Positions 17,934-26,243 of a DNA stretch of 39,942 bases are shown here, in pieces. Positions within the stretch are counted from its first letter, which is position 1, and every line of letters begins with the position of its first letter. The position numbers and the translations under genes were made by a program. The notes below the pieces were generated by a model that was not told where the DNA came from, made no database searches, and worked only from the letters and a program-made list of their open reading frames with translations. The DNA comes from Peptostreptococcaceae bacterium (GTDB taxonomy: Bacteria > Bacillota > Clostridia > Peptostreptococcales > Peptostreptococcaceae), in the NCBI GenBank assembly GCA_025210335.1, contig JAOARY010000012.1, forward strand, positions 1-39,942, read 5' to 3'.

Positions 17934-18908
17934 ATGATAAAAAATATATTAGAGTTTAAGTGGCTTTATGACTTAATTGAAAATCTAGTTACAAATGTAT
18001 TTAATCTATCAATGGAAAGTCAACTAGGTGCTAGTGTTCATTTCTTCATTTATGATGTTATCAAAATTTTAATACTTTTATTTGTTATGATATTTTTGAT
18101 ATCTTATATGAGAAGTTTCTTCTCTCCAGAAAGAACAAAGAAAGTATTAGAGAAATTTAGTGGTATAAAATCAAATATCTTAGCATCATTATTTGGTATA
18201 GTAACACCATTTTGTTCTTGTTCTTCAGTACCTCTTTTTATAGGTTTTGTTGAAGCTAGAATACCTCTTGGTGTAACATTTTCATTCCTTATAACATCAC
18301 CAATAGTTAACGAGGCTGCCTTTGCAATTCTCTTGGCTTCATTTGGTGTTAAAATTGCCTTTTCTTATGTTATAATGGGTGTATTAGTTGGAGTTGTTGG
18401 TGGCGTTATTATAGACAAATTAAATATGCAAGATTATGTTGAGGAATATGTCTATGAAATTAAGATGCCAGAAAGAGAAATTGAAACTCTTAACAAAAAG
18501 CAAAGAATGGACTTTGCACTTCAAAATACAAAAGATATTATAAAAAGAATATATATCTATTTGATTATAGGTATATTCATAGGAGCCTTAATTCATGGTT
18601 ATGCTCCAGAAGATCTATTAGTTAAATACGCAAGTAAAGATAATGTATTTGGTGTAATTGTTGCAACTGTTTTAGCTGTTCCTTTATATTCTAATGCTCT
18701 TGGAACAATTCCAATTGCAGAAGCCTTAATACTTAAAGGAGTAGGACTTGGAACTGCACTATCTTTTATGATGGCAACAACAGCACTATCTTTACCAGAA
18801 ATGATTTTGCTTAGAAAAGTTATCAAACCAAAACTTATAGCTACATTTGTAGTTATAACTACAATAGGTATTATCTTAGTTGGATATGCATTTAATTATT
18901 TATTTTAA
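17934..18908 (+). CDS. ArsP/DUF318-type permease
   Basis: 324 residues with eight or so membrane segments and a cytoplasmic loop near residues 165-200. The family mark is FCSCSSVPLFIGFVEARIPLG (about 96-115), with Cys-Ser-Cys in the membrane, followed by SPIVNEAAF; a second half-repeat carries VPLYSNALGTIPIAEALI. ArsP members export trivalent organoarsenicals; other DUF318 proteins have unknown substrates. The ATG follows GAAGGTGAAAAT. The downstream gene is a small CxxC thioredoxin, a common partner. The two are probably co-transcribed (33-base gap). Confidence 0.9.
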   Translation: MIKNILEFKWLYDLIENLVTNVFNLSMESQLGASVHFFIYDVIKILILLFVMIFLISYMRSFFSPERTKKVLEKFSGIKSNILASLFGIVTPFCSCSSVPLFIGFVEARIPLGVTFSFLITSPIVNEAAFAILLASFGVKIAFSYVIMGVLVGVVGGVIIDKLNMQDYVEEYVYEIKMPEREIETLNKKQRMDFALQNTKDIIKRIYIYLIIGIFIGALIHGYAPEDLLVKYASKDNVFGVIVATVLAVPLYSNALGTIPIAEALILKGVGLGTALSFMMATTALSLPEMILLRKVIKPKLIATFVVITTIGIILVGYAFNYLF

Positions 18909-18941
18909 ATAATTTAAATATAAATGATAGGGGGAATTATA

Positions 18942-19172
18942 ATGGTAATTAAAATCTTAGGTGGAGGTTGCAAAAACTGCGATACTCTTTATGAAAATGC
19001 AAAGAATGCAGCAAATGAATTAAGTTTAGATTGTGAATTTGAAAAAGTAGGTGACTTTGTAGAAATAGCTAAATACGGTGTTATGAAAACTCCAGCATTA
19101 GTTGTTGATGAAAAAGTTGTAGTAAGTGGAAGGGTTGCAAACAAGGATGAAATAAAAGAAATTCTTAGCTAA
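18942..19172 (+). CDS. Small thioredoxin-family protein (redox-active disulfide protein)
   Basis: 76 residues from ATG 18942, preceded by TAGGGGGAATTATA; an upstream in-frame ATG (18924) lacks a site. It is a minimal thioredoxin fold of the MTH895/TM0996 type: IKILGGGCKNC with Cys10 and Cys13, cis-proline loop KTPALVVD, and KDEIKEIL at the end. It probably cycles a disulfide, maybe to reduce or hand over a thiol-bound substrate to the adjacent permease. It is followed by an imperfect terminator at about 19212-19255. Confidence 0.92.
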   Translation: MVIKILGGGCKNCDTLYENAKNAANELSLDCEFEKVGDFVEIAKYGVMKTPALVVDEKVVVSGRVANKDEIKEILS

Positions 19173-19211
19173 GAAACAAATTTTAAATTCAATATTTTGA
19201 TATATTAAATA

Positions 19212-19255
19212 ATAGGGTTATCACATTAATTTTTAATGATGATAGCTCTATTTTA
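19212..19255 (+). terminator. Imperfect terminator after the thioredoxin gene
   Basis: AGGGTTATCACATTAA pairs, with two mismatches, with TTAATGATGATAGCTCT, followed by ATTTTATT. Confidence 0.6.
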
Positions 19256-19431
19256 TTCTGATTGCAATAATTATATAAATTAAAAATTTAGCTAAATTAT
19301 ATTTTAATATGGTTAAATTTTTCATGTTATAATATTTTAGACTAATCTCCAAGTATTAAAATCAAAATAGTTCTATCAAGTAAATTACAAAAGAAAGGAT
19401 ATGATAATTTATTTATCATATAGGTGTTTAG

Positions 19432-20394
19432 ATGAAAAAAATAAAAGATAAATTATATGGCGAATTTGAAATAGAAGATATTTTATATGAAATTATACAA
19501 TCAAAAACCATACAAAGATTAAAGAATATCCATCAAGGTGGTGCTAGTTTTCTTATAAATAAAAACTGGAATGTAACCAGATATGAACATTCAATCGGTG
19601 TTATGCTCTTACTTAGAATATTAAATACTTCCATAGAACAACAAATACTTGGATTAATCCATGACATTTCTCATACAGCGTTTTCTCATGTTTCAGATTT
19701 GGTATTTGAACACAAAAACGAAGATTATCACGAAAAAATATTTGATTTTGTCTTTGATAATTCTGATGTCAAAACTATATTAAAAAAACATAATATAAAT
19801 ATAAAATCACTTCTTAAATTAGAATCCAAAACCTTAGAATATGACCTTCCTGCATTATGTGCAGACAGAGTAGATTATACATTACGAGATATGTACGCTT
19901 GCAATAATATAGATAGCAAATTTATAAAAGAATTTATAGATTCATTAGTTCTAAAAGAAAATATAATATGTATAAATTCTATTCAAAAAAGTAAGGAATT
20001 TTTAAATCTTTATTGCAAAGAAGTTATAGATTATTTTATGAATGAAAAAAACATCTATGCTAGCTTTAAGCTTACTAATATCCTTAAAAAAGCAATAAAA
20101 TTAAATCTAATAACAAAAGAAGATTTTAATAAAGATGATTATTTTGTATTGGAAAAGATTAAATCAAATAAAGAATTAAATGATGAACTAAATACCATAA
20201 ATAACGATGTACAATTAGAACAAAATAATATAAATTATGATATACATATGAAATTAAAACCTAGAATGATAGACCCTCATACTGTAGTTAATAATAAAGT
20301 TTATAAGCTTAGCGAATTAGACTCTAATTCCAAATCTATAATCGAAAGAAATTTGGATATAATTAAAAAAGGAATATATCTAAAAATAAACTAA
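19432..20394 (+). CDS. HD-domain phosphohydrolase
   Basis: 320 residues of the HD superfamily (COG1078-like, related to dGTPase-type enzymes). Metal ligands appear as EHSIGV (His53), LIHDISHTAFSH (His77-Asp78) and CADRVDYTLRD (about 142-152). It would hydrolyse a phosphoester or nucleotide in the cytoplasm; the substrate cannot be told. An ATATGATAA/TTATCATAT hairpin (19399-19421) lies immediately before AGGTGTTTAG and the ATG, so translation could be structure-sensitive. The traX-like gene follows after 16 bases, suggesting co-transcription. Confidence 0.85.
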   Translation: MKKIKDKLYGEFEIEDILYEIIQSKTIQRLKNIHQGGASFLINKNWNVTRYEHSIGVMLLLRILNTSIEQQILGLIHDISHTAFSHVSDLVFEHKNEDYHEKIFDFVFDNSDVKTILKKHNINIKSLLKLESKTLEYDLPALCADRVDYTLRDMYACNNIDSKFIKEFIDSLVLKENIICINSIQKSKEFLNLYCKEVIDYFMNEKNIYASFKLTNILKKAIKLNLITKEDFNKDDYFVLEKIKSNKELNDELNTINNDVQLEQNNINYDIHMKLKPRMIDPHTVVNNKVYKLSELDSNSKSIIERNLDIIKKGIYLKIN

Positions 20395-20410
20395 AAGTCG
20401 GAGGGATTTT

Positions 20411-21043
20411 ATGAATTTATTTTATCTAAAGGTACTCGCGTGTTTGTTTATGTTAATAGATCATATAGGTGCAATACTTCTTCCTAATTATATTAGTTTA
20501 AGAATAGTTGGAAGGCTTGCATTTCCAATCTTCGCATTTGGAATTGCTAATGGATATTATAATACCAAAAACAAAAAAAAATATCTATTTAGATTATTTA
20601 GTTTTGGTTGTTTGATTCAAATTCCCTATAGTATAATTGCCGATACTGCTAGATTGAATATATTCTTAACCCTATCTTTTGGACTTTTATTTATAATTAC
20701 TTATGACTCTAATTTAAATATCTTACTAAAAGGTCTTAGTTCATTTTTAATTCTTTATATAAGCGATATATCTAATATGGATTATGGCTCTTATGGTGTT
20801 TTATTAATATTTCTTTTTTATATTTTTTATGAAGATAAATCAAAGCTATTTATAAGCTTTTTGGGATTAAATATTTTATTCATATATTTTGTTGGTTTTT
20901 CAAATATTCAAATATTTTCTTTGTTTTCTTTGATATTTATAAATCTTTATAATTTTAAACTAGGAATCAAAGCCAGATATTTGTTTTATATATTTTATCC
21001 AACGCATCTAATGGTTCTTCATTTAATAGGTATTTATAAATAA
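20411..21043 (+). CDS. TraX-family membrane protein
   Basis: 210 residues, seven or more membrane segments. Family marks: MLIDHIGAILLP (residues 17-28), GRLAFPIFAFGIANGY, and a C-terminal YIFYPTHLMVLHL. TraX of F plasmid acetylates pilin; chromosomal relatives in Firmicutes are acyltransferase-3-like and of unknown target. There are no conjugation genes nearby, so a plasmid origin is not supported. The ATG follows CGGAGGGATTTT. Confidence 0.9.
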   Translation: MNLFYLKVLACLFMLIDHIGAILLPNYISLRIVGRLAFPIFAFGIANGYYNTKNKKKYLFRLFSFGCLIQIPYSIIADTARLNIFLTLSFGLLFIITYDSNLNILLKGLSSFLILYISDISNMDYGSYGVLLIFLFYIFYEDKSKLFISFLGLNILFIYFVGFSNIQIFSLFSLIFINLYNFKLGIKARYLFYIFYPTHLMVLHLIGIYK

Positions 21044-21075
21044 AAAAACTTCACTTTAAAGTGGAGTTTTTTTAT
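21042..21075. terminator. Bidirectional terminator
   Basis: AAAACTTCACTT and AAGTGGAGTTTT, flanked by A and T runs, lie between the convergent traX-like gene and a small minus-strand gene; the hairpin overlaps both stop-codon regions. Confidence 0.85.
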
Positions 21076-21340
21076 ACTCTTTTAAATAAGAGATAAATTT
21101 GTTCAAAAACTTTGCTATTAATAACACTATTATAATTGAACCTAAGGTAGCTATCATAAAACTGTTGCTATTATAAATTATATATATACTTGTGATTAAT
21201 AAACTGCATAGTATAAACAAAACTCCTAAAATATCATTTTTTATATTTTTATTTTTATATTTTAAAAATACAATTCCAATAAATATTAGCATTATTGAAA
21301 TCAATTCTATTATAATTATAATTTTAATATCTAAATTCAT
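21056..21340 (-). CDS. Small three-helix membrane protein, unknown
   Basis: 94 residues, almost all hydrophobic: helices at about residues 5-26, 34-53 and 58-78, with a basic C-terminus (YLKEYKKT). No recognisable family. A weak GGATGTGATG site precedes the ATG. It lies 29 bases after another small membrane gene and looks co-transcribed with it. Confidence 0.55.
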   Translation of the reverse strand: MNLDIKIIIIIELISIMLIFIGIVFLKYKNKNIKNDILGVLFILCSLLITSIYIIYNSNSFMIATLGSIIIVLLIAKFLNKFISYLKEYKKTPL

Positions 21341-21369
21341 AAATCATCACATCCAACTCATTATAATTG

Positions 21370-21693
21370 TTATTTTAATTTAAGATTTGCAAATAAAAAT
21401 CGACCAAAGAAATACAATGCTATAAATATTATTATTCCTATTATATCTACTAAAAATATTTCTTTAGATATATCTATTATTATAAAAATTCTTATAATCT
21501 CCCCTAAAAACAATCCCCAATAAGCATTAAAAAGTCGTAGGTTATTTTTATTTTTGACCTTAAAAAACCTCTTTGATTCTAAATCTTTTGATTTTAGTTT
21601 ATTTTTATCATATAAAAACTCTAGTCCATCCAATGTGAAATAAACAGATATGCAAATCACAAATAAAAGCTTTATTTCTGAAGTTGGTTCCAT
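21370..21693 (-). CDS. Small membrane protein, unknown
   Basis: 107 residues from ATG 21693, preceded by GGGGTGGTAAT; the frame continues up to 21729 without a site. Hydrophobic segments near residues 8-22 and in the C-terminal half (two helices, about 55-100), with a charged Lys-rich loop (KNKLKSKDLESKRFFKVKNK). I do not recognise it. It is the first gene of a two-gene unit. Confidence 0.55.
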   Translation of the reverse strand: MEPTSEIKLLFVICISVYFTLDGLEFLYDKNKLKSKDLESKRFFKVKNKNNLRLFNAYWGLFLGEIIRIFIIIDISKEIFLVDIIGIIIFIALYFFGRFLFANLKLK

Positions 21694-21898
21694 ATTACCA
21701 CCCCATTTTATAAAAAATCTATAATTCAATACAATTTATCCAATTTTAAATTTGATTTCATCAATCTCACTTCTTTCTATTTTATTTTAAATTATATAAT
21801 TAATATAACATTTTACAAATAATAAGTTAATATTTTAATATTTACATTTTGTTAAGATAAGAAATAAATCTAAATATTATAAAAATTATTTTTTATTG

Positions 21899-21927
21899 TT
21901 GACAAAATTAAAAAAAATCACTATGAT
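21899..21927 (+). promoter_or_regulatory. Sigma-A promoter of the ABC importer operon
   Basis: TTGACA, 17 bases, TATGAT. Transcription should begin near 21934, so the TGTAGAA repeats that follow are in the 5' leader RNA rather than upstream of the promoter. Confidence 0.8.
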
Positions 21928-21946
21928 AATAAACTATAAAGTTAAA

Positions 21947-22000
21947 TGTAGAATTTGTAGAATTGTAGAAACTGTAGAATTGTAGAAGGGGCATGAGCCC
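21947..22000 (+). promoter_or_regulatory. Five-fold TGTAGAA leader repeat plus GGGC-GCCC hairpin
   Basis: TGTAGAA occurs at 21947, 21956, 21964, 21973 and 21981, at alternating steps of 9 and 8 bases, each with a UAG triplet. Directly after comes GGGC-ATGA-GCCC (21989-22000), a compact stem-loop, and then 32 bases to the GGAGG of the lipoprotein gene. Repeated (N)AG triplets in a leader are typical binding sites of ring-shaped RNA regulators: TRAP uses (G/U)AG at 5-6-base steps and HutP uses UAG at 7-base steps. The spacing here fits neither exactly, so the binder is unknown. Confidence 0.75.
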
Positions 22001-22045
22001 AAAATTAATCAAAAAAACAAATCAAATAATATGGAGGATGGTAGC

Positions 22046-23047
22046 ATGGTAGGTAAAAACCTTTCTAAAAAATTAGTATCCCTAGGACTTATTTTAACTC
22101 TTAGTCTAGGTCTATTTAGTGGATGCAAAAATCAAGAATCAAAATCAGAGGATCAAAAAATTAAAATAGGAATAAGTCAAATCGTAGAACACGATGCACT
22201 AGATATGGCAAGAGAAGGGTTCTTAAAAGAACTTTCTAATAGAGGGTATACAAAGGACAAAATTGATGTAGACCTTCAAATAGCACAAGGTGATATGGCG
22301 TTAACATCAACAATTGCTAATAATTTTGTATCAGATAAAAAAGATTTGATACTAGCAATATCAACACCTTCTGCACAAAGTGTCAAAAATGCAACTAAAG
22401 ATATTCCTATACTTTTTACAGCAGTAACAGATCCTATAAGTTCAAATCTACTTAAAAATTCCAATGAACCAGAAGAAAATATAACAGGAACAACAGATAT
22501 GGTTGATATCAAGAAAAACTTAATACTTGGTAAAACATTAATAAAAGATAGTAAAAATGTTGGTTTTGTTTACAATACAAGTGAAGTAAATACAAAGAAA
22601 CAATTAGATATGGCATTAGAATTATCTAAGGAACTTGATTTAAATATAATAAAAATTCCTATAACAAACACATCAGAAGTTCAAATGGCTGTTAGTTCAA
22701 AAATAGATGAAGTTGATTTTATATTCTTACCATCAGATAATATGGTAGCATCATCACTTCCTATAATAGCAAAAACAGCGAGCAAAAAAAATATCGCATT
22801 AATTGGATGTGATGAACCAATGATTAAAAAAGGTGCATTAGCTTGCTTTGGTATTGATTATTTTGAACTTGGTAAACAAACAGGAACGATGGCAGCAGAT
22901 ATATTAGATGGCAAAGAAATATCTAAATTACCTGTAGCATCATTAGATAAACCAACACTTATAATAAATGAAGATGTGTTAAAAGAACTTAATTTAAGCC
23001 CGGAAAAAGAACTATTAGATCAAGCTAAATTAATAAGTTCTAAATAA
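22046..23047 (+). CDS. ABC importer substrate-binding lipoprotein (TrpX-type)
   Basis: 333 residues from ATG 22046, which is eight bases after GGAGG (22033-22037); the in-frame ATG at 22031 overlaps that site. Lipobox LFSGC (about residues 22-26) predicts a lipid-anchored extracellular protein. The mature part is the ABC_sub_bind fold: IGISQIVEHDALDMAREGF, ISTPSAQSVKNAT, LFTAVTDPISSNLL and GCDEPMIKKGALACFGIDYFELG are typical of COG2984. Relatives (TrpX, streptococcal) bind tryptophan or other aromatic amino acids; the ligand here is inferred. First gene of a three-gene operon. Confidence 0.92.
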   Translation: MVGKNLSKKLVSLGLILTLSLGLFSGCKNQESKSEDQKIKIGISQIVEHDALDMAREGFLKELSNRGYTKDKIDVDLQIAQGDMALTSTIANNFVSDKKDLILAISTPSAQSVKNATKDIPILFTAVTDPISSNLLKNSNEPEENITGTTDMVDIKKNLILGKTLIKDSKNVGFVYNTSEVNTKKQLDMALELSKELDLNIIKIPITNTSEVQMAVSSKIDEVDFIFLPSDNMVASSLPIIAKTASKKNIALIGCDEPMIKKGALACFGIDYFELGKQTGTMAADILDGKEISKLPVASLDKPTLIINEDVLKELNLSPEKELLDQAKLISSK

Positions 23048-23069
23048 AAACGAAAGGAAATCATACTAT

Positions 23070-23966
23070 ATGAACGATTTAATCTCTGGACTTTTGATAC
23101 AAAGTCTTATATTTTCAATAATGGTTATGGGAGTATATATAACTTACAAAATCCTTGATTTCCCTGACCTTTCAGCAGATGGTACATTTACATTAGGTGC
23201 TAGTATAACTGCAAATACTTTAGCAATGGGCATAAATCCTATAATAACTGTTTTACTCAGCTTTGTAGGTGGATTTATGGCAGGAAGTATAACAGGATTT
23301 TTGAATGTAAAGCTAAAAATAACTAATTTATTATCGGGAATACTTGTTATGGTTTCATTATACTCAATTAATCTTAGAATAATGGGTAGAGCAAATGTAG
23401 CATTATTTAATTATGATAATTTATTTGAACAAAATCCACTTTTTATTAGTATAATGCTAACTTTAATAATAGCAATATTTTTTACATTATTTTTTAAAAC
23501 TAAATTAGGATATTTGATAAAAGCTTGTGGAAATAATGAAACAATGGTGTCTTCTTTATCGAGAAATCCAAATCAAATAAAAGTATTAGCACTTTGTATA
23601 TCAAATGGTCTTATAGCTCTTTCGGGGTCTTTGATGGCTTATTACCAAGGATTTAGTGATATCAATATGGGAACAGGAATAATAGTAATTGGTTTAGCAT
23701 CAATAATAATGGGACTTTCATTAAAGCAAAAGATAAAAAATTTAAATATAGCGTTACTATGTTTTATCGGTTCATTTTTATATAGAGGAAGTTTGTTAAT
23801 AGCATTAAGAGCTGGATTTAATCCAAGTGATTTAAAATTAATAAGTTGTATAATAGTTGTAATAGCATTATCTTCACCTAATTTTAAATTCAAGAAAAAA
23901 AACTCTTTAAGTAAGAAATTAAAAACTTCACCTTCTTTAATAAAAAATACTAAGGAGGTTGCGTAA
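23070..23966 (+). CDS. ABC importer permease (TrpY-type)
   Basis: 298 residues with about eight membrane segments, COG4120/BPD_transp_2 type. Marks: ILDFPDLSADGTFTLGA, the LNVKLKITNLLSGILVM stretch, and a conserved cytoplasmic KACGNNETMVSSLSRNPN that would contact the ATPase. Forms the membrane channel for the preceding lipoprotein. The stop codon overlaps the ATPase start (TAATG), implying translational coupling. The ATG follows GAAAGGAAATCATACTAT. Confidence 0.92.
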   Translation: MNDLISGLLIQSLIFSIMVMGVYITYKILDFPDLSADGTFTLGASITANTLAMGINPIITVLLSFVGGFMAGSITGFLNVKLKITNLLSGILVMVSLYSINLRIMGRANVALFNYDNLFEQNPLFISIMLTLIIAIFFTLFFKTKLGYLIKACGNNETMVSSLSRNPNQIKVLALCISNGLIALSGSLMAYYQGFSDINMGTGIIVIGLASIIMGLSLKQKIKNLNIALLCFIGSFLYRGSLLIALRAGFNPSDLKLISCIIVVIALSSPNFKFKKKNSLSKKLKTSPSLIKNTKEVA

Positions 23967-24739
23967 TGATTGAACTTAAAAATATAGACAAGTCATTTTC
24001 AAACAATGTAGAAACTCATCAGATTTTTGATGATTTTTCTTTCAAAATAAATCAAGGCGATTTTATCTGCGTTCTTGGAAGCAATGGCGCGGGTAAATCA
24101 ACTTTATTAAATCTAATCGGTGGTAAAATAAAGCCATGTAACGGACAGATTTTGCTTGAAGATAAAGATATTACTTCTTTAGATGAATACAAAAGAAGCC
24201 AAAACATAACTAGAATATTTCAAGATGTTAAATTAGGAACTGTAGAAGAATTAACTGTGTTTGAAAATCTACTTATGGCAGAAAATAAAAACAAAAGATT
24301 TAATCTATCTTTTATGAAAAATTCTAAAAGAAAAGAATTTTATAAAGAAAAACTAAAGGAATTTGAACTTAATTTGGAAGATAAATTAGAAACAAAGGTA
24401 ATGAGTTTATCAGGTGGACAAAGACAATGCATTGCAATACTTATGGCTAAACTTATGAATCCTAAGGTTCTTTTACTAGATGAACATACAGCAGCCCTAG
24501 ACCCAAAGACCTCAACTAAGGTAATGGATATAACTAATGAGATAATCAAAGAAGAAAATTTAACTTCTTTAATGGTAACTCATAATATATCACATGCTTT
24601 GGATTATGGTAATAGACTTATAATGATGGATAAGGGAAAAGTTATTGTTGATATAGATAAGAAAAGAACAAAGAATTTGACTAAGGAAAAATTATTAGCG
24701 TTATTTAAAAACCCAAATGATCAAACTTTATTTTCATAA
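23966..24739 (+). CDS. ABC importer ATPase (TrpZ-type)
   Basis: 257 residues, COG1101 type. Walker A GSNGAGKST (38-46), signature LSGGQ (148-152), Walker B plus the family-specific LLLDEHTAALDP (169-180), switch histidine in VTHNISHAL. It powers the permease encoded just upstream. A GGAGG site lies within the end of the permease gene (CTAAGGAGGTTGCG). Confidence 0.95.
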   Translation: MIELKNIDKSFSNNVETHQIFDDFSFKINQGDFICVLGSNGAGKSTLLNLIGGKIKPCNGQILLEDKDITSLDEYKRSQNITRIFQDVKLGTVEELTVFENLLMAENKNKRFNLSFMKNSKRKEFYKEKLKEFELNLEDKLETKVMSLSGGQRQCIAILMAKLMNPKVLLLDEHTAALDPKTSTKVMDITNEIIKEENLTSLMVTHNISHALDYGNRLIMMDKGKVIVDIDKKRTKNLTKEKLLALFKNPNDQTLFS

Positions 24740-24759
24740 AAATAATATATTTGTTCATT

Positions 24760-24841
24760 GTAAAACAAAACCTTCAAAAAATAAAGACTAGAAACAAAAC
24801 ATATGTTCGGTTATTATTTTTATAGGGGTTTTGTTTTTTTT
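24760..24841 (+). terminator. Long-loop terminator between ABC operon and sigma-like gene
   Basis: AAAACAAAACC (about 24761-24771) can pair with GGGGTTTTGTTTT (24825-24837), followed by a T-run that ends at 24840. The T-run stops about ten bases before the ribosome binding site of the next gene, so this could be the end of the ABC transcript, an attenuator for the next gene, or both. Confidence 0.5.
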
Positions 24842-24862
24842 GATTTTCAAAAGGGGTCAAAA

Positions 24863-25501
24863 ATGAATAAAAATATTAAAAAGGGTGGCTTTGATAAGCA
24901 TATACAAATAAACAATTTCGTAATTGATATAAAGAAAATAGATATTAAAATATTAAATACAAAAAATAACAAAACTAGAACAGCACTAATACATGAAAGA
25001 AAAAACCTATTAGAAGATATTATTATCTGTTTAAAACCTTTACTTCTAAAAAGCTCTAAACATTTCTTTGGATACATAGATGAAGATTTAATCCAAGAAG
25101 GTAATCTTCATTTAATCAAACTTATAAACAAATTTGACCCAAGTAGAAATGATAATTTCATAGGATATGCTAAATATATGGTTAATGCATTTTATTTTGA
25201 TTTAAAAAGAAAAGATAGCCTTAACAAAAAAAGAAATATATATTTAGATGACAATGAAAAATTAGATAACTTAAACTCAAAAACAATTGAATTTGAAGAT
25301 AGTATAAATAATAATTTGAACTTATTTGAACTATCAAAAAACCTTGATGAAAATGAAAAAATAATATTTAAATATCATCTTCTTAATAACTATAAATTAA
25401 AAGAAATCGAAAAATTTAAAAATATAAAATACAGAAAACTCCTATATACAAAGAAAAAGCTTGTGGATAAGTTAAAAAATAAAATTCAAAATATAAAATA
25501 A
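24863..25501 (+). CDS. Sigma-70-like protein (region 2 recognisable)
   Basis: 212 residues from ATG 24863, six bases after AAAAGGGG; the frame extends upstream into the terminator. Residues about 70-117 (DEDLIQEGNLHLIKLINKFDPSRNDNFIGYAKYMVNAF-type pattern) match sigma region 2.1-2.2, including the LIQEG and FDPSR landmarks. The C-terminal third has a KEIEKFKNIKYRKLLYTKKKLVDKL helix pair that could be a degenerate region 4. Lys/Asn-rich. It may be an alternative sigma of the small clostridial type or a phage-derived regulator; no target genes are apparent. A strong terminator follows. Confidence 0.72.
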   Translation: MNKNIKKGGFDKHIQINNFVIDIKKIDIKILNTKNNKTRTALIHERKNLLEDIIICLKPLLLKSSKHFFGYIDEDLIQEGNLHLIKLINKFDPSRNDNFIGYAKYMVNAFYFDLKRKDSLNKKRNIYLDDNEKLDNLNSKTIEFEDSINNNLNLFELSKNLDENEKIIFKYHLLNNYKLKEIEKFKNIKYRKLLYTKKKLVDKLKNKIQNIK

Positions 25502-25505
25502 AATA

Positions 25506-25552
25506 AAAAAGGTATAAAAATCATTACGCAATGATTTTTATACCTTTTATCT
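25506..25552. terminator. Strong bidirectional terminator
   Basis: AAAGGTATAAAAATCATT and AATGATTTTTATACCTTT pair perfectly with a four-base loop (ACGC). It lies between the sigma-like gene (+) and the unknown gene ending at 25556 (-). Confidence 0.92.
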
Positions 25553-25555
25553 TTA

Positions 25556-26161
25556 TTATTTTACTATATAGAATCTTTGGAATATAAGCTCATTATTCTT
25601 AGCTTTAGTTATTCTAAGTTCATATCTACCTTCAGTCCAAGCATCCTTATTATTTTGAAGTCTCATTCCCATTGGACTAGATGTATTTAATTTAACATCC
25701 TTATTTAATATTAAACTTCTGCTATCTAAATTTAAAAATTGAACTTGTGTATTTAATATTTGATTAACAAGTTTTTCATTTTTATTTCTATTATTAACTT
25801 TGAATTTTAAATCCCAAAAATCTTGATCTTTTTTAATAGGTACTGCCATTACAAAAGGAATTTTAAATGTCTTATCTTGGTTAGTCTTAACTCTAACTTC
25901 ATACATTCCTTCTCTTAATAAGTTTCCTTGATTGTTGAAAAATATCTTAGCAACATTATCAACTACCTTTATTTCAACAGGTACTGATTCTGACTTAGAA
26001 TCAACATGATACACTGAAGTCATAACAGTATCACCATCATAATTTTTTAAATTAACATCAAACTCTATACTAGCTATTCCTTCTGGAAAAAATTTTGTCT
26101 TTTCTATATTTCTGTCATATTCATTTCTTATAATTCTAAATTCTTTAGATTTTCCTGCCAT
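25556..26161 (-). CDS. Unknown soluble protein, probably two β-rich domains
   Basis: 201 residues with no signal peptide and no membrane segment. Two similar halves are suggested by REGMYEVRVKTNQDKTFKIPFV (about 97-118) and TEGRYELRITKAKNNELIFQRF (about 175-197), each an Ig-like GxYEhRh strand pattern. I recognise no family. The ATG follows GGAGGTATAATA. It is 82 bases downstream of murJ on the same strand; whether it shares a transcript is unclear. Confidence 0.6.
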   Translation of the reverse strand: MAGKSKEFRIIRNEYDRNIEKTKFFPEGIASIEFDVNLKNYDGDTVMTSVYHVDSKSESVPVEIKVVDNVAKIFFNNQGNLLREGMYEVRVKTNQDKTFKIPFVMAVPIKKDQDFWDLKFKVNNRNKNEKLVNQILNTQVQFLNLDSRSLILNKDVKLNTSSPMGMRLQNNKDAWTEGRYELRITKAKNNELIFQRFYIVK

Positions 26162-26243
26162 TATTATACCTCCGTTTATTAAACCTCTAACTATGATTTT
26201 ACCACTAACAAAAAGGTTTTTAAAGTATTTTAGTTATTTTTTA

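Noticed and set aside
20411..21043. Conjugative element because of TraX
   Set aside because: TraX-like proteins are widespread on chromosomes and no transfer genes are present.
21947..21988. CRISPR array
   Set aside because: Repeat units are only 7-9 bases with no spacers and lie in a leader RNA.
21947..21988. Classical TRAP site
   Set aside because: Triplet steps are 8-9 bases rather than 5-6 and only five are present; kept as an open question instead.
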